From: Stutzerimonas stutzeri
GTDB taxonomy: Bacteria > Pseudomonadota > Gammaproteobacteria > Pseudomonadales > Pseudomonadaceae
NCBI RefSeq assembly: GCF_002890895.1
Contig: NZ_POUL01000001.1
Location: 372,001-436,000, forward strand
Direction of reading: 5' to 3'
Length of the DNA stretch: 64,000 bases
In this document: positions 50,088 through 60,458 of the stretch, piece by piece
Layout: every line of letters begins with the position of its first letter
Numbering within the stretch: the first letter of the stretch is position 1
Made by a program: the position numbers and the translations under genes
Notes under the pieces: model-generated
Told to the model about the DNA's origin: nothing
Database searches by the model: none
Seen by the model: only the letters and a program-made list of their open reading frames with translations

Positions 50088-51335
50088 CTACTCGTAGCGC
50101 AGCGCTTCGGCCGGCTGTGTCTGCGCGGCCCGCCAAGCGGGATAGACCGTCGCCAGAAAACTGAGCAGCAGTGCCGCCAAGGTAACCAGCAAGACATCTT
50201 GTAGCCGCAGTTCAGACGGCAAGGTGCTGATGAAATACACATCCGAACTGAAGATGTGCTGTCCCGACACCTTTTCCAGCCAGGACACGAGAGCGCTCAC
50301 GTTCATGGCGCCAATCACCCCCAGCACGGTCCCTATCAGGGTCCCGGTCAGACCGATGATGCTGCCCTGCACCATGAAGATCGCCATGATCTGCCGAGGC
50401 GTTGCACCCAAGGTACGCAGAATCGCGATATCCGCTCGTTTGTCGGCGACCACCATGATCAAGGTGGCGATGATATTGAACGCTGCGACCGCCACGATCA
50501 GCAAAAGCAGCAGACCGATCATGGTCTTTTCCATTTTCATCGCACTGAACAAGCTGCCCTGGGTAAGTGACCAGTCCTCGCCGCGGTACCCCTCACCTAG
50601 CCCGGCGACAAGCTCGCTTGCGATCTGGGGCGCCCGATAGAGATCTGCCAGCCTAACCCTGACGCCTTCGACCTGATTCGGCTGCCAACGAAGAATCTGA
50701 GCGGCATCTGCTCGGTGAATCATTGCCAAACTGCCATCCAGCTCAGCCCCGACTTTGAATACCCCAACGACGTTCAGGCGCTGCATTCGCGGCGTGATAC
50801 CGCCAGGCGCATTGCTTAGCTCAGGCACAATGAGGGTGATCTTATCGCCCAGCTTCAGCCCAAAGCGACGCGCGGTCATCAACCCGAGGATCACGCCTGA
50901 TTCTCCAGGTTCAAGGTCATCGAGGCCGCCAGCGACCATCTTCGTGCCAAGGATTGACACTTCACTTTCAGCCTGAGGATCGATGCCCTTGATTTCAATC
51001 GGCTGCATCGAGCCTCTGTAGGAAAGCATGCCTTCAAGCTGGGTAATTGGTGCCGTGCCGAGCACCCCCGGGTGCGCCTGTAGCTGCTGGGCCAGCGATT
51101 GCCAGTCATCCACTGGCCGCCCGTCACTGGCAATTACGGCATGCGGCACCATACCCAGGATGCGGTTGCTCATCTCGCGCTGGAATCCGTTCATGACGGA
51201 CAGCACGATGATCATCGCCAGCACACCCAGCGACAAGCCGATCATGGACGTCAGAGAAATGAATGAGATGAAATGGTTTCGACGTTTGGCCCGCGTGTAG
51301 CGGCTGCCAATGAAGATACTGAGTGGCCTGAACAT
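50088..51335 (-). CDS. lolE: Lipoprotein-release ABC permease, LolE position (415 aa)
   Basis: Half of the membrane part of LolCDE, which extracts outer-membrane-destined lipoproteins and hands them to LolA. FtsX-like layout: one helix at about 25-50, a periplasmic domain to about 265, then three helices ([26 protein letters not shown] region, LVTLAALLLSFLATVYPAW). It ends in [12 protein letters not shown]. It is the last gene of the operon, so named LolE by position; it is very similar to the first permease gene, and the LolC/LolE split cannot be proved here. Confidence 0.88.
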   Translation of the reverse strand: MFRPLSIFIGSRYTRAKRRNHFISFISLTSMIGLSLGVLAMIIVLSVMNGFQREMSNRILGMVPHAVIASDGRPVDDWQSLAQQLQAHPGVLGTAPITQLEGMLSYRGSMQPIEIKGIDPQAESEVSILGTKMVAGGLDDLEPGESGVILGLMTARRFGLKLGDKITLIVPELSNAPGGITPRMQRLNVVGVFKVGAELDGSLAMIHRADAAQILRWQPNQVEGVRVRLADLYRAPQIASELVAGLGEGYRGEDWSLTQGSLFSAMKMEKTMIGLLLLLIVAVAAFNIIATLIMVVADKRADIAILRTLGATPRQIMAIFMVQGSIIGLTGTLIGTVLGVIGAMNVSALVSWLEKVSGQHIFSSDVYFISTLPSELRLQDVLLVTLAALLLSFLATVYPAWRAAQTQPAEALRYE

Positions 51336-52048
51336 TAACCAGCCACCAACCGACCATCTTCCAGACGCAATATGTGATCCATCTGCCCCGCCAGCTGCGG
51401 ATCGTGGGTGACAACAAGAAAGGCCGTACGCAGTGAGCTGCTCAACTCCAGCATGAGGTCCTGAATCCCTTGAGCAGTATGGTGATCAAGGTTGCCGGTT
51501 GGCTCATCGAGCAGCACCAGCGCCGGACGGTTCGCCAGCGCACGGGCGATCGCCACACGCTGACGCTCTCCCCCGGACAGCTCTGAAGGCTTATGCGCGA
51601 GTCGATGGCCCAGTCCGACACGCTGCAACAGTTCGCTGGCCCGCTTGCGCGCTTCCGGTATCGGCGTTTTGCCGATCAGCAGGGGCATACAGACATTTTC
51701 CAGAGCACTGAATTCAGGCAGCAGATGATGGAACTGATAGACGAACCCGAGCGCACGATTACGTAACAGGCCACGATCCTTTTCGCTGAGCGCAGAGAGT
51801 TCTTCTCCAGCCAGCCAGACGCTCCCGTCGCTAGGCGTATCCAGCCCGCCAAGCAGGTTGAGCAGCGTGCTCTTGCCGGAACCGGAAGTACCCACGATAG
51901 CGACCCGCTGGCCTGGAAACAGCTCCAGCTCGAGACCAGAAAGCACACTGACCGACTCCGGTCCCTGTTCGTAGCGTTTGCCCAGGTTGCGGCAGCTCAG
52001 TACCGCAGCCTCGTTCGCAGACCGTTCATTCATAGACAACTCACTCAT
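51335..52048 (-). CDS. lolD: LolD, lipoprotein-release ABC ATPase (237 aa)
   Basis: The nucleotide-binding subunit. Walker A is [12 protein letters not shown], the signature is [16 protein letters not shown], Walker B is [11 protein letters not shown], and the switch histidine is in VVTHDPQL. The frame extends to 52084, but the ATG at 52048 follows GAGG at 9 bases; an ATG at 52036 is the other candidate. It overlaps the upstream permease gene by 8 bases and shares one base with the downstream one (TAATG). Confidence 0.94.
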   Translation of the reverse strand: MSELSMNERSANEAAVLSCRNLGKRYEQGPESVSVLSGLELELFPGQRVAIVGTSGSGKSTLLNLLGGLDTPSDGSVWLAGEELSALSEKDRGLLRNRALGFVYQFHHLLPEFSALENVCMPLLIGKTPIPEARKRASELLQRVGLGHRLAHKPSELSGGERQRVAIARALANRPALVLLDEPTGNLDHHTAQGIQDLMLELSSSLRTAFLVVTHDPQLAGQMDHILRLEDGRLVAG

Positions 52049-53288
52049 ATCGTAACGCCTCGGCCGGTTGCGTCCGGGCCGCACGCCACGCCGGATACAG
52101 GGTGGCGAAAAAGCTGAGAATCAATGCTGCTGCGCAGACTTGAACCACGTCGACGGTCATCAGTCGAGACGGCAGATAGTCGATGAAATAAACGTCTGCA
52201 CTGAGAAACTTGTGCCCGATCAGCCGCTCTAGCGCGGCGACCCAGCTACTGACATTGAGCGCCGCGAAGATGCCCAGCAACGCACCCACCAGTGTACCTA
52301 CGACACCAATCACGGTGCCCTGGACCATGAAGATCGCCATGATCTGCCGCGGCGTCGCGCCAAGCGTTCGCAGTATCGCGATATCTCCACGCTTATCGGT
52401 CACAACCATCACCAGCGTCGAAATGATATTGAAGGCTGCCACCGCGACGATCAGCAGCAGCAGCAGGCCGATCATGGCCTTTTCCATACGGATCGCCTGA
52501 TAAAGGTTTCCGTGGGTCCGGGTCCAATCCCGCGAATAGAAGTCATCACCCAGCTGGCCCGCCAGCTCCCAGGCAATGCGCGGGGCCTGGAACAGGTCGA
52601 CGAAACGCAGGCGCAGCCCCTGAACCTGATCCGGCTGCCAGCGATGCAGTCGTGCCAGATCGGAGATGTTGGCCATGGCCACATGACCATCAATCTCGCC
52701 CGCCCCCACATGAAAGATACCGCGGACGGTGAATCGCTTCATGCGAGGGAATACCCCAGCCGGCGTAACGGTGACCTCAGGGGCCACGAAGGTGACCTTG
52801 TCGCCGACAGCTACGCCCAAGGTGCTGGCGGCCTTATCACCGATAACAATGCCGAACTCGCCGGGCGCCAGCTCAGCCAACGCACCCTCACGAAAGAATT
52901 GACCCACTATGGATACTTCCGGCTCGATAATCGGGTCCACAGCGTTGATCAATATTTTGCTGACCTGCCCGCGATGAGTAAGCAGTCCTTGCATCTGTAT
53001 GAACGGAGCAACAGCAGCGACTTGAGGATGCTTCATGAGCTGCTCGGCCACGGTCCGCCAGTCGTTGATTGGGGTTGAGCTTTCGACGGTAGCGTGAGGC
53101 ACCATGCCCAATACGCGACTGCGCATTTCATGATCGAATCCATTCATCACCGATAGCACGACAATCATGACCAGCACACCGAGTGCCAGCCCGATCATGG
53201 ACGTGAAGGAGATGAAGGAGACGAAGAGGCTGCGACGTCTGGCGCGTGTGTAGCGCGCCCCGATATACACGGACAGCGGTCTGAACAT
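52041..53288 (-). CDS. lolC: Lipoprotein-release ABC permease, LolC position (415 aa)
   Basis: First gene of the lolCDE operon and paralogue of the last one, with the same length and a nearly parallel opening, [19 protein letters not shown]. The same FtsX layout is seen: helix near 25-50 ([22 protein letters not shown]), periplasmic domain, then three helices. The cytoplasmic coupling segment [18 protein letters not shown] is shared with its partner. The two probably form a heterodimer with LolD. Subunit naming follows E. coli gene order. Confidence 0.88.
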   Translation of the reverse strand: MFRPLSVYIGARYTRARRRSLFVSFISFTSMIGLALGVLVMIVVLSVMNGFDHEMRSRVLGMVPHATVESSTPINDWRTVAEQLMKHPQVAAVAPFIQMQGLLTHRGQVSKILINAVDPIIEPEVSIVGQFFREGALAELAPGEFGIVIGDKAASTLGVAVGDKVTFVAPEVTVTPAGVFPRMKRFTVRGIFHVGAGEIDGHVAMANISDLARLHRWQPDQVQGLRLRFVDLFQAPRIAWELAGQLGDDFYSRDWTRTHGNLYQAIRMEKAMIGLLLLLIVAVAAFNIISTLVMVVTDKRGDIAILRTLGATPRQIMAIFMVQGTVIGVVGTLVGALLGIFAALNVSSWVAALERLIGHKFLSADVYFIDYLPSRLMTVDVVQVCAAALILSFFATLYPAWRAARTQPAEALRYE

Positions 53289-53388
53289 AAATCGTTGGGT
53301 TCGCTTTCGCTGGCGGGAAATAACAAGCTGAATGACGACGCCAAGCGGCCTGATACACTCAAGCCATCACTGCAGCTCAGGGATCGAC

Positions 53389-53961
53389 ATGCCCATAGAA
53401 GACACTGATGATCGCCGCGAATACTATCGTATCGAGGACATGATCGCACTGGAAATCCTGCCGCCGGAACACGCCGAAACAGTCTCAGGCGCGGGTTCGA
53501 CGCAACGCTTTGCATTGCTCGGCGAACTTCACCAGCTAGACTTCGAAGCACAGCATCTGCTACGTCAGATAGCCGAAGGCAATCGCACACTGGCCAATTA
53601 CCTGAAGGTACAGAACAAGCGTATCGACTTGATTGGCCAGGCGCTCGCTCAGGATCTACTGCAAGACCTCGAGCCTGCACGCGCCACCGTACTGTCAGAA
53701 GGCGGCATCAGTTTCGTCAACGACCAACCGCTTGACGTGGGCTCGACCTGGCTGCTGAAACTGGCGCTGATGCCCCAAGGCCTGGGTATGTTGCTAACCG
53801 CACGCGTGGCGAGCTGCCAAGCCCTCGAGAGCGGGCAATTTGCGATCGGAACGTCCTTCGAAGCACTGACTGATGCACAGCGACAACTGCTTGCACGACA
53901 TATCCTGCAGAAACAGGCGGCGGAACGACGCCTGGCTCGTGAAAGCTCGCAAGGAACCTGA
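53389..53961 (+). CDS. PilZ-domain protein (190 aa)
   Basis: A PilZ-type protein. The N-terminus contains DRREYYRIEDMIALEI, resembling the RxxxR arginine motif of cyclic di-GMP binding (RREYYR). The usual D/NxSxxG partner is weak or altered (SEGGISFV, with GGISF after a short spacer), so c-di-GMP binding is plausible but unproved. It has a long helical linker (about 45-100). ATG at 53389 is chosen over an upstream in-frame ATG at 53332. It is divergent from lolC and leads into two further genes. Confidence 0.82.
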   Translation: MPIEDTDDRREYYRIEDMIALEILPPEHAETVSGAGSTQRFALLGELHQLDFEAQHLLRQIAEGNRTLANYLKVQNKRIDLIGQALAQDLLQDLEPARATVLSEGGISFVNDQPLDVGSTWLLKLALMPQGLGMLLTARVASCQALESGQFAIGTSFEALTDAQRQLLARHILQKQAAERRLARESSQGT

Positions 53962-53964
53962 TTG

Positions 53965-54270
53965 ATGCGCCCTCTTCTGCTGCTACTGCTGATTACCAGC
54001 CTTAACGCGCCTGCAAACGCTGAAGACATCAAGATCCCGCTCGGCCAGCAAGGCCTGGTCAACCTCCCGCTCCCCAGCCGCGGGGACGCGAAAATCGATG
54101 TGCTTGATCATTTCGGTCTGGCCGATGAGGAACACCCGGCTGTTGGACAGCCACCGATCACTCGCTGGGATTACCGCGACTTTTCCGTCTATTTCGAGGG
54201 TAACCGGGTGATCGACAGCGTTGTCCATCCCCAACATCCTTCGTCATCACAACCAGAGAGACAACCGTGA
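53965..54270 (+). CDS. Small exported protein (101 aa), unknown
   Basis: Starts ATG at 53965, 3 bases after the PilZ gene stop. A clear signal peptide, MRPLLLLLLITSLNAPANA, suggests cleavage after ANA, leaving about 80 residues with a strand-rich core (KIPLGQQGLVNLPLP, ITRWDYRDFSVYFEGN) and a Ser/Pro/Gln tail. The function is not recognised. Its stop overlaps the GTG start of the phosphodiesterase gene (GTGA), so it belongs to a three-gene operon and may assist the PilZ protein or the phosphodiesterase. Confidence 0.82.
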   Translation: MRPLLLLLLITSLNAPANAEDIKIPLGQQGLVNLPLPSRGDAKIDVLDHFGLADEEHPAVGQPPITRWDYRDFSVYFEGNRVIDSVVHPQHPSSSQPERQP

Positions 54271-54989
54271 CGCTAATCTATGGCCACCGCGGCGCAAAGG
54301 GTGAGGCGCCTGAAAACACCCTGGCCAGTTTCAAACAGTGCCTCGCTCACGGCGTTCGTCGCTGCGAACTCGACCTGCATCTTTCCAAAGATGGTCAGCT
54401 GATGGTCATCCATGACCCGACGCTCAAGCGCACCACAGGAAGACGCGGCAAGGTCGTCGAGCATGATGCAGAAGAACTGACCCAATACGACGCGCGCCAG
54501 GGAGGCCCCAGCTGGAAACAGCCATGCCCCATACCGCGCCTAGAGGAGCTGTTCGAGGAGTGCGAATTCGAGCACTGGCAGCTGGAGGTAAAAAGTGCCT
54601 CGCGCGTTCGCGCCGCGCGCTCCGTATTGGCGATTAAAGCGCTAGCCGAACGTCATGGTTTGCTTGACCGGGTCACCGTGACATCAGGTTCGCGAGAGGT
54701 ACTGCGCGCCTTGAAACGACTGACACCTGAGCTTTCCTGCGGCCTGGTCGCCGAATATGCCTGGCTCGACCCGCTGAAAGTGGCCAAGCAATATGATTGC
54801 TCGCTATTGGCACTGAAGTGGACCCTATGCACGCCCGAGCGAATCGCCAAAGCGCGTCAACTTGGCCTGCACGTCTCGGTCTGGACGGTGAACGATCCGG
54901 CCTTGATGCGTCGACTTGCAGATTTCGGTGTTGATAGCCTGATCACCGACTATCCCGGCCTCGCCGTGACGACGCTACGCAACGCGTAA
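54267..54989 (+). CDS. Glycerophosphodiester phosphodiesterase (240 aa)
   Basis: A TIM-barrel GDPD enzyme that releases sn-glycerol-3-phosphate from deacylated phospholipids. The catalytic and metal residues are in YGHRGAKGEAPENTLASF, ELDLHLSKDGQLMVIHD and LEVKS. There is no signal peptide, so it is the cytoplasmic UgpQ-like type rather than GlpQ. It begins with GTG inside the stop of the small exported protein gene. A stem-loop follows. Confidence 0.93.
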   Translation: MTLIYGHRGAKGEAPENTLASFKQCLAHGVRRCELDLHLSKDGQLMVIHDPTLKRTTGRRGKVVEHDAEELTQYDARQGGPSWKQPCPIPRLEELFEECEFEHWQLEVKSASRVRAARSVLAIKALAERHGLLDRVTVTSGSREVLRALKRLTPELSCGLVAEYAWLDPLKVAKQYDCSLLALKWTLCTPERIAKARQLGLHVSVWTVNDPALMRRLADFGVDSLITDYPGLAVTTLRNA

Positions 54990-54994
54990 AGCAA

Positions 54995-55014
54995 GGCCGC
55001 CATCACTGGCGGCC
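54995..55014 (+). other. Stem-loop after the phosphodiesterase gene
   Basis: A perfect 7-bp stem, GGCCGCC / GGCGGCC, with a 6-base loop, 5 bases after the stop codon. There is no U-tract, so Rho or a 3' stabiliser role is more likely than intrinsic termination. Confidence 0.5.
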
Positions 55015-55072
55015 TGAAATCCTGCCCTAAAAACTTTCCCGATTTGGCCAACGCCACCCTCGTGTATCTTCC

Positions 55073-55097
55073 CCGACCGGCTCAGGCCACCGGTCGG
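55073..55097 (-). other. Stem-loop after sthA
   Basis: A perfect 8-bp stem, CCGACCGG / CCGGTCGG, with a 9-base loop lies 6 bases after the sthA stop on the minus strand. No T-run follows, so if it terminates it does so without a U-tract. Confidence 0.45.
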
Positions 55098-55103
55098 AGC
55101 CGC

Positions 55104-56498
55104 TCAAAAAAGCCGGTTTAGCCCGTCGAAGGCGGCGACGCGGTAGGCCTCGGCCATGGTCGGGTAGTTGAAGGTTGTATTGATGAAATACTTGAGGGTG
55201 TTTGCCTCGCCCGGCTGGTTCATGATCGCCTGGCCAATATGGACAATTTCCGAAGCCTGATAGCCAAAGCAATGCACACCCAGTACCGCCAGCGTCTCGC
55301 GATGGAACAGGATTTTCAGCATACCGACCGGCTCGGCTGAAATCTGCGCACGTGCCATGCCCTTGAAGAACGCCTTGCCCACCTCGTACGGCACCTTCGC
55401 TTCAGTCAGTTCACGCTCGTTCTTGCCGATCGAACTGATCTCCGGAATGGTGTAGATACCGGTAGGCACATCATCGACGAAACGCCAGCTGTCGTTCTCC
55501 ACGATACTGCCAGCCGCAGAACGCCCCTGGTCGTAAGCGGCGCTCGCCAGTGATGGCCAACCGATTACGTCGCCCGCCGCATAGATGTTGCCGACATCAG
55601 TTCGGTAATGCTCGTCGACTTTGATCTGACCGCGGCTGTTGACTTTAAGGCCAATATTTTCCAAGGCGAGCTTGTCGGTATTGCCGGTTCGACCGTTACA
55701 CCAGAGGAAGGCATCGGCCTTGATCTTCTTGCCCGACTTCAGATGCAGGATCACGCCGTTGTCCACACCCTCAACGCGCTCATACTCCTCGTTATGACGG
55801 ATAAGCACGTTGTTGTTGCGCAGGTGATAGCTGAGCGCATCGGAAATCTCGTCATCGAGGAAGCTGAGCAGCTGGTCACGATTGTCGATCAAGTCAACCA
55901 GCACACCGAGGCCGCTGAAGATCGATGCGTACTCGGAACCGATCACGCCTGCCCCGTAGATAATCAGACGACGCGGGGTATGGCTCAAGGTGAGAATAGT
56001 GTCGCTGTCGTAGACACGCGGGTGAGAAAAGTCGACATCATCAGGGCGATAGGGACGAGATCCAGTCGCGATGATGAACTGGTTGGCAACCAAAGTTTCA
56101 ACCATCCCGTTAGCACTGACCACTTCCACGGTCTGCTCGTCAGCAAAGCTGGCGGTGCCAAAGAAGATATCAATGCGGTTACGCGCGTAATAGCCCGTAC
56201 GGGAGGTGACCTGCTTGGCAATTACGCTTTCGGCACTCTTCAGGACGTCGGGAAACGAAAACCAACGAGGCTCACCGATCTGACGAAACAAAGGGTTGGT
56301 GTTGTACTGCATGATCTGCCGTACCGAGTGGCGCAGCGCCTTGGACGGGATGGTGCCCAGATGGGTCGAGTTACCACCCACGTGAGGCCTGCTGTCGACC
56401 ACAGCGACCTTGCGCCCGGCCTTGACCGCGTTCATCGCCGCGCCTTCGCCGGCAGGGCCCGAGCCCAATATCACCACATCGTAATTGTAGACAGCCAT
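55104..56498 (-). CDS. sthA: Soluble pyridine nucleotide transhydrogenase (464 aa)
   Basis: A FAD flavoprotein that transfers hydride between NADPH and NAD+. It belongs to the disulfide reductase family but lacks the redox cysteine pair: the segment is [16 protein letters not shown], with Thr and Ser-like residues in place of CxxxxC. FAD site: [15 protein letters not shown]; the second nucleotide motif is [14 protein letters not shown]. Residues 1-2 of the longer frame (from 56504) are omitted because MAVYNYDVV is the Pseudomonas start. Neighbour to the NQR operon. Confidence 0.95.
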   Translation of the reverse strand: MAVYNYDVVILGSGPAGEGAAMNAVKAGRKVAVVDSRPHVGGNSTHLGTIPSKALRHSVRQIMQYNTNPLFRQIGEPRWFSFPDVLKSAESVIAKQVTSRTGYYARNRIDIFFGTASFADEQTVEVVSANGMVETLVANQFIIATGSRPYRPDDVDFSHPRVYDSDTILTLSHTPRRLIIYGAGVIGSEYASIFSGLGVLVDLIDNRDQLLSFLDDEISDALSYHLRNNNVLIRHNEEYERVEGVDNGVILHLKSGKKIKADAFLWCNGRTGNTDKLALENIGLKVNSRGQIKVDEHYRTDVGNIYAAGDVIGWPSLASAAYDQGRSAAGSIVENDSWRFVDDVPTGIYTIPEISSIGKNERELTEAKVPYEVGKAFFKGMARAQISAEPVGMLKILFHRETLAVLGVHCFGYQASEIVHIGQAIMNQPGEANTLKYFINTTFNYPTMAEAYRVAAFDGLNRLF

Positions 56499-56644
56499 AT
56501 TCACCCCAGACCAGGCAGCAGGCAGCCCTGCCGCTGTTAACGAATTCGGGAAACCGGGTAGCGGAAGTTGCTTATCGGCGCGCCGCCAAGTGGCTCATTG
56601 CGCCGGTGGACGGTTTGCCTCGACCTTGCATGCAAAGACCAACG

Positions 56645-56667
56645 CTCGGGACACTGAATATCCCGAG
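56645..56667. terminator. Possible terminator of the nqr operon
   Basis: CTCGGGA / TCCCGAG, a 7-bp perfect stem with a 9-base loop, 20 bases beyond the nqrM stop on the minus strand. U-tract absent; it lies between the nqr operon end and the sthA start, so it is the likely transcript end for the operon or a leader feature of sthA. Confidence 0.45.
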
Positions 56668-56686
56668 CTTTCGATCAAGTCGGCTG

Positions 56687-56917
56687 TCAGCGTCTGGTCG
56701 CGTCGTACGCGAGATCTGCTTTATCACCGTGGCTCGCCTGTTCATTGACTTCTTCACACTTCTCACGGCTCCCACCGCAAATCGAACACTCTTTTTCAAT
56801 GCCAAGATTGGCAATGCCCCCGCAGGAGCCGGCGATGGGCTTTCGACCCATGATCACGCCGATGGACATGCCGAACACCACCAGCAACATGACCAGAAAA
56901 ACAATTAACCAAGTCAT
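56687..56917 (-). CDS. nqrM: NqrM, Na+-NQR maturation protein (76 aa)
   Basis: A small membrane-anchored protein of the former DUF539 family needed to assemble Na+-NQR; in Vibrio it helps insert the iron-sulfur centre between NqrD and NqrE. Membrane segment about 3-23, then four cysteines, C32, C44, C47 and C54 (SCGGIANLGIEKECSICGG). It begins in the ATGA overlap with apbE and closes the nqr operon. Confidence 0.93.
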   Translation of the reverse strand: MTWLIVFLVMLLVVFGMSIGVIMGRKPIAGSCGGIANLGIEKECSICGGSREKCEEVNEQASHGDKADLAYDATRR

Positions 56918-57939
56918 TCGCCTACTCCCACACCGAATAGCTCATCAAAGGCCTCAGTGCTTTTGCTAATGAATTCCTGTTCTTCACGAATTACGAAGAA
57001 CGCCGCAATGCCTCGCTCCGTCGCGTACGCCAGACCACGCTCGGGGCCGAGCACCATTAATACAGTAGACAACCCATCTGCCCTCAATGTCGAGCGATCG
57101 ACAACCGTCACGGCGGCCAGGTGATGATCGATCGGCGCGCCGGTTACCGGATCAAGCGTATGCGAATAACGCTTGCCGTCACGCTCGAAATAGTTGCGAT
57201 AGTCGCCTGACGTGGACACTCCATAGCCATTGAGCTCGACAATCCGCTGGGCTACTCGCTCATTGTCATGCGGCGCCTCGATTGCAATTCGCCAGGGCGC
57301 CCCATCGGGCTTACGGCCAAGCGCTTTGAGCTCTCCAGTGATCTCGACGAGGTAACGACGAACGCCGGAAGCCTCCAGGTTGGCGGTTACCCGTTCCACT
57401 GCGTAGCCGGCAGCGATGCTATTGAAATCAACCTGTACGGCTACATCCTTGCAAAGCTGTTCGCCATCAATCCGAATATGCTGATGCCCCATGTTTTCTC
57501 GAGCCGCGGCGATCTCGTCGGCAGAAGGCACCCGCTCGCCGGTTCCATGGGGACCGAAGCCCCAGAGATCAAGCAAGGGTTCTACCGTCAGATCAAAAGC
57601 GCCTGCGCTTTCCTTCGAGAGCTGCTGGCCGGCGCGAAAAAGCTCGAGAACCTCGCCGGGCATGGCCATGCACGCGCCGGCAGGTAGCGCATTGAACGTC
57701 TCGATATCCGAGTCGGCACGGTAGGTCGACATCTGGCTGTCGATCTTGGCCAGAATTGCCTCCGTCTCGTCTCGTAACTGCTCTTTGGAAACAGCGGCGT
57801 CATCGGCCACATACTTCACAGAATAAGTGCTGCCCATGGTGGGCCCGCCGAAACTTTCTACCTTGTCCTGAAACAGACAGCCCGTCAGGGCTGCCGCCAG
57901 GGCGGCAACGATGACGGGCTGAAGTAACGCATGGGTCAT
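56914..57939 (-). CDS. apbE: ApbE, FAD:protein FMN transferase (341 aa)
   Basis: A periplasmic lipoprotein (lipobox LTGC, Cys21) that attaches FMN covalently to threonines in NqrB and NqrC. Signature segments: FGGPTMGSTYSVKY, VDFNSIAAGYAVERV, and the metal-binding ADGLSTVLMVLG. It starts 1 base beyond the nqrF stop and is part of the operon whose products it flavinylates. Confidence 0.94.
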   Translation of the reverse strand: MTHALLQPVIVAALAAALTGCLFQDKVESFGGPTMGSTYSVKYVADDAAVSKEQLRDETEAILAKIDSQMSTYRADSDIETFNALPAGACMAMPGEVLELFRAGQQLSKESAGAFDLTVEPLLDLWGFGPHGTGERVPSADEIAAARENMGHQHIRIDGEQLCKDVAVQVDFNSIAAGYAVERVTANLEASGVRRYLVEITGELKALGRKPDGAPWRIAIEAPHDNERVAQRIVELNGYGVSTSGDYRNYFERDGKRYSHTLDPVTGAPIDHHLAAVTVVDRSTLRADGLSTVLMVLGPERGLAYATERGIAAFFVIREEQEFISKSTEAFDELFGVGVGE

Positions 57940-57940
57940 A

Positions 57941-59164
57941 CTATCCGCCGAAGTCGTCGAGAAGGATGTTCTCCGGTTCGACGCCGAGGTCGGTGAGCAT
58001 CTTGATCACCGAGGCATTCATCATTGGCGGGCCGCACATGTAGAACTCACAGTCCTCAGGCGCCGGATGGTCCTTAAGATAGTTCTCGTACAGCACGTTG
58101 TGAATGAAGCCAGTCGGACCTTCCCAGTTGTCTTCAGGTTGCGGGTCGGACAATGCAAGATGCCACTGGAAGTTGTCGTTCTCGGACTGCAGCTGATCGT
58201 ATTCTTCGACGTAGAAGGCCTCGCGCATCGAGCGCGCGCCGTACCAGAAACTCATCTTGCGCTTGGATTTCAAACGCTTGAGCTGGTCGAAGATGTGAGA
58301 ACGCATGGGCGCCATACCCGCACCGCCGCCGATGAAGACCATTTCCGCGTCGGTGTCTTTGGCGAAGAACTCGCCGAACGGTCCGTACACGGTCACTTTG
58401 TCACCAGGCTTCAGGCTGAAGACCCAAGAGGACATCTGGCCAGGCGGCAGATCATCTTTGCCTGGGGGTGGCGAAGCGATACGGATGTTGAACTTGACCA
58501 GCCCCACTTCCTCCGGGTAGTTCGCCATGGAGTACGCACGAATCACGGTCTCCTCGACCTTCGACACATACTTCCATTGGTTGAACTTGTCCCAGTCGCC
58601 GCGATATTCCTCTTGGATATCGAAGTCCTTGTAACGGACTTCATGAGGCGGGCATTCCAACTGCACATAACCACCCGCACGGAAGTCTACGTTCTCGCCT
58701 TCCGGCAGCTTCAAGGTGAGTTCCTTGATGAAGGTCGCCACGTTGGGGTTGGACAGAACCGTGCATTCCCATTTCTTGACGCCGAACACTTCTTCCGGGA
58801 CTTCGATCTGCATGTTTGCCTTGACCGGCGTCTGGCAGGACAAGCGCCAGCCTTCCCCAGCTTCACGACGGGTGAAGTGAGACTCCTCCGTCGGCAGCAT
58901 CTCTCCGCCACCGCTTTCGACGATGCACTTGCACTGCGCGCAGGTACCACCGCCGCCGCAGGCAGACGACAGGAAGATATTGTTGGCCGCCAAGGTTTGC
59001 AGCAATTTGCCGCCAGCAGGGACCGTAATGGTGCGTTCGCCGTTGATCTCGATGCTCACGTCGCCGCTGGAGACCAGCTTGGCGCGCGCCGCGAGGATGA
59101 TCACAACCAGTGCAAGCACGATGGCGGTGAACATGCCGATGGCGAGGAAAATTTCGTAACTCAT
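57941..59164 (-). CDS. nqrF: Na+-NQR subunit F (407 aa)
   Basis: The NADH-oxidising subunit. One N-terminal membrane helix, then a [2Fe-2S] ferredoxin domain with C69, C75, C78 and C110 ([13 protein letters not shown] and RLSC). FAD domain with RAYSMANYP and NADH domain with [13 protein letters not shown]. Length is as in Vibrio. Confidence 0.97.
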   Translation of the reverse strand: MSYEIFLAIGMFTAIVLALVVIILAARAKLVSSGDVSIEINGERTITVPAGGKLLQTLAANNIFLSSACGGGGTCAQCKCIVESGGGEMLPTEESHFTRREAGEGWRLSCQTPVKANMQIEVPEEVFGVKKWECTVLSNPNVATFIKELTLKLPEGENVDFRAGGYVQLECPPHEVRYKDFDIQEEYRGDWDKFNQWKYVSKVEETVIRAYSMANYPEEVGLVKFNIRIASPPPGKDDLPPGQMSSWVFSLKPGDKVTVYGPFGEFFAKDTDAEMVFIGGGAGMAPMRSHIFDQLKRLKSKRKMSFWYGARSMREAFYVEEYDQLQSENDNFQWHLALSDPQPEDNWEGPTGFIHNVLYENYLKDHPAPEDCEFYMCGPPMMNASVIKMLTDLGVEPENILLDDFGG

Positions 59165-59179
59165 CAGTTCATCCCGTCC

Positions 59180-59788
59180 TTACAGCTGTACGCCAGAGAA
59201 AGACATGAAGCCCAGCGACATCAGTCCGATGGTGATGAAGGTGATCCCGAGGCCCTGAAGGCCTTCCGGCACATCGCTGTACTTGAGCTTTTCGCGAATG
59301 CCGGCAAGCAAGGCGATAGCAAGCGCCCAGGACAACCCCGAACCCATGCCATAGACCACACTTTCAGCCAGGTTGTAATCGCGCTCTACCATGAACAGCG
59401 TGCCACCCATGATGGCGCAGTTCACGGTGATCAACGGCAGGAACACGCCCAGCGCGTTGTAGAGGCTGGGTACGTACTTGTCGAGGGTCATCTCCAGGAT
59501 CTGAACGATCGCCGCGATTACGCCGATGTAGCTCAGCAGGCCGAGGAAGCTCAAATCGACTTCCGGCAGGCCAGCCCAGGACAACGCACCGGCCTTCAGC
59601 AGGTAGGTGTAGATCAGGTTGTTGGCTGGAACGGTGATGGCCTGCACCACGATGACCGCGATACCCAGACCGATAGCCGTTTCGACCTTCTTCGAGATTG
59701 CGATGAAGGTACACATGCCAAGGAAGAACGCCAGGGCCATGTTCTCGATGAACACGGCACGGACGAACAGGCTGATGTAGTGTTCCAT
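59180..59788 (-). CDS. nqrE: Na+-NQR subunit E (202 aa)
   Basis: A six-helix membrane subunit; one half of the inverted NqrD-NqrE pair that carries Fe-S and sodium transfer. Typical segments: [38 protein letters not shown] with the cluster cysteine. Its ATG shares a base with the nqrD stop (TAATG). Confidence 0.97.
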   Translation of the reverse strand: MEHYISLFVRAVFIENMALAFFLGMCTFIAISKKVETAIGLGIAVIVVQAITVPANNLIYTYLLKAGALSWAGLPEVDLSFLGLLSYIGVIAAIVQILEMTLDKYVPSLYNALGVFLPLITVNCAIMGGTLFMVERDYNLAESVVYGMGSGLSWALAIALLAGIREKLKYSDVPEGLQGLGITFITIGLMSLGFMSFSGVQL

Positions 59789-60456
59789 TAATAAGCCTCC
59801 TTGTTCGAGACCTGAGGCGCCATCTTGAAGGACGGCTTCTCGACCTGTTCCCGCTTCCAGCTACGGATGCCCCAGATGAACAGACCGATCAGGAAGAACG
59901 CAGAAGGCGGCAACAACAGCAGGCCATTCGGCAGATACCAGCCACCGTCATTGACGACGGGAAGAATGGTGTAGCCCATCAATTTACCCGCACCGAACAG
60001 CTCGCGAATGATCCCGAGCGCGATCAGCATGGCGCTGTAACCCAGGCCGTTGCCGAGCCCGTCAAAGAACGAAAGCACCGGCGGGTTCTGCATGGCAAAC
60101 GCCTCGGCCCGACCCATCACGATACAGTTGGTGATGATAAGACCGACGAAGACCGAGAGCTGCTTGGACAAGGAGAACGCGTAAGCCTTGAGCACCTGAT
60201 CGACCAGAATAACTAGTGACGCAATGATCACCATCTGCACGATCATGCGGATCGAACCAGGAATCTGGCTGCGGATCATCGAGATGAACAGGTTGGAGAA
60301 TGCCACAACCAGTGTCAGCGCGATGGACATGACCAACGCTGTCTTCAAGTTGGAGGTAACCGCCAACGCCGAGCAGATACCAAGGATCTGCAGGCCGATG
60401 GGGTTGTTGTTGAAGACCGGATTTAACAGGACTTCCTTAATAGTAGGTTGCGACAT
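59788..60456 (-). CDS. nqrD: Na+-NQR subunit D (222 aa)
   Basis: Membrane subunit homologous to nqrE. Begins [19 protein letters not shown] at the ATG at 60456; a TTG two codons upstream (60462) would only add a dipeptide. [19 protein letters not shown] and [16 protein letters not shown] contain the paired cysteines. It lies 2 bases beyond the nqrC stop. Confidence 0.96.
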   Translation of the reverse strand: MSQPTIKEVLLNPVFNNNPIGLQILGICSALAVTSNLKTALVMSIALTLVVAFSNLFISMIRSQIPGSIRMIVQMVIIASLVILVDQVLKAYAFSLSKQLSVFVGLIITNCIVMGRAEAFAMQNPPVLSFFDGLGNGLGYSAMLIALGIIRELFGAGKLMGYTILPVVNDGGWYLPNGLLLLPPSAFFLIGLFIWGIRSWKREQVEKPSFKMAPQVSNKEAY

Positions 60457-60458
60457 AC

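Noticed and set aside
50088..53288. Possible recent tandem duplication of a permease gene
   Set aside because: The two genes have diverged through most of the periplasmic domain and flank lolD exactly as lolC and lolE do in other bacteria; this is an old pair.
58067..59791. A 574-codon plus-strand open frame
   Set aside because: It is entirely antisense to nqrF and nqrE, which are clear. High third-position GC in the real genes leaves the opposite frame free of stops.
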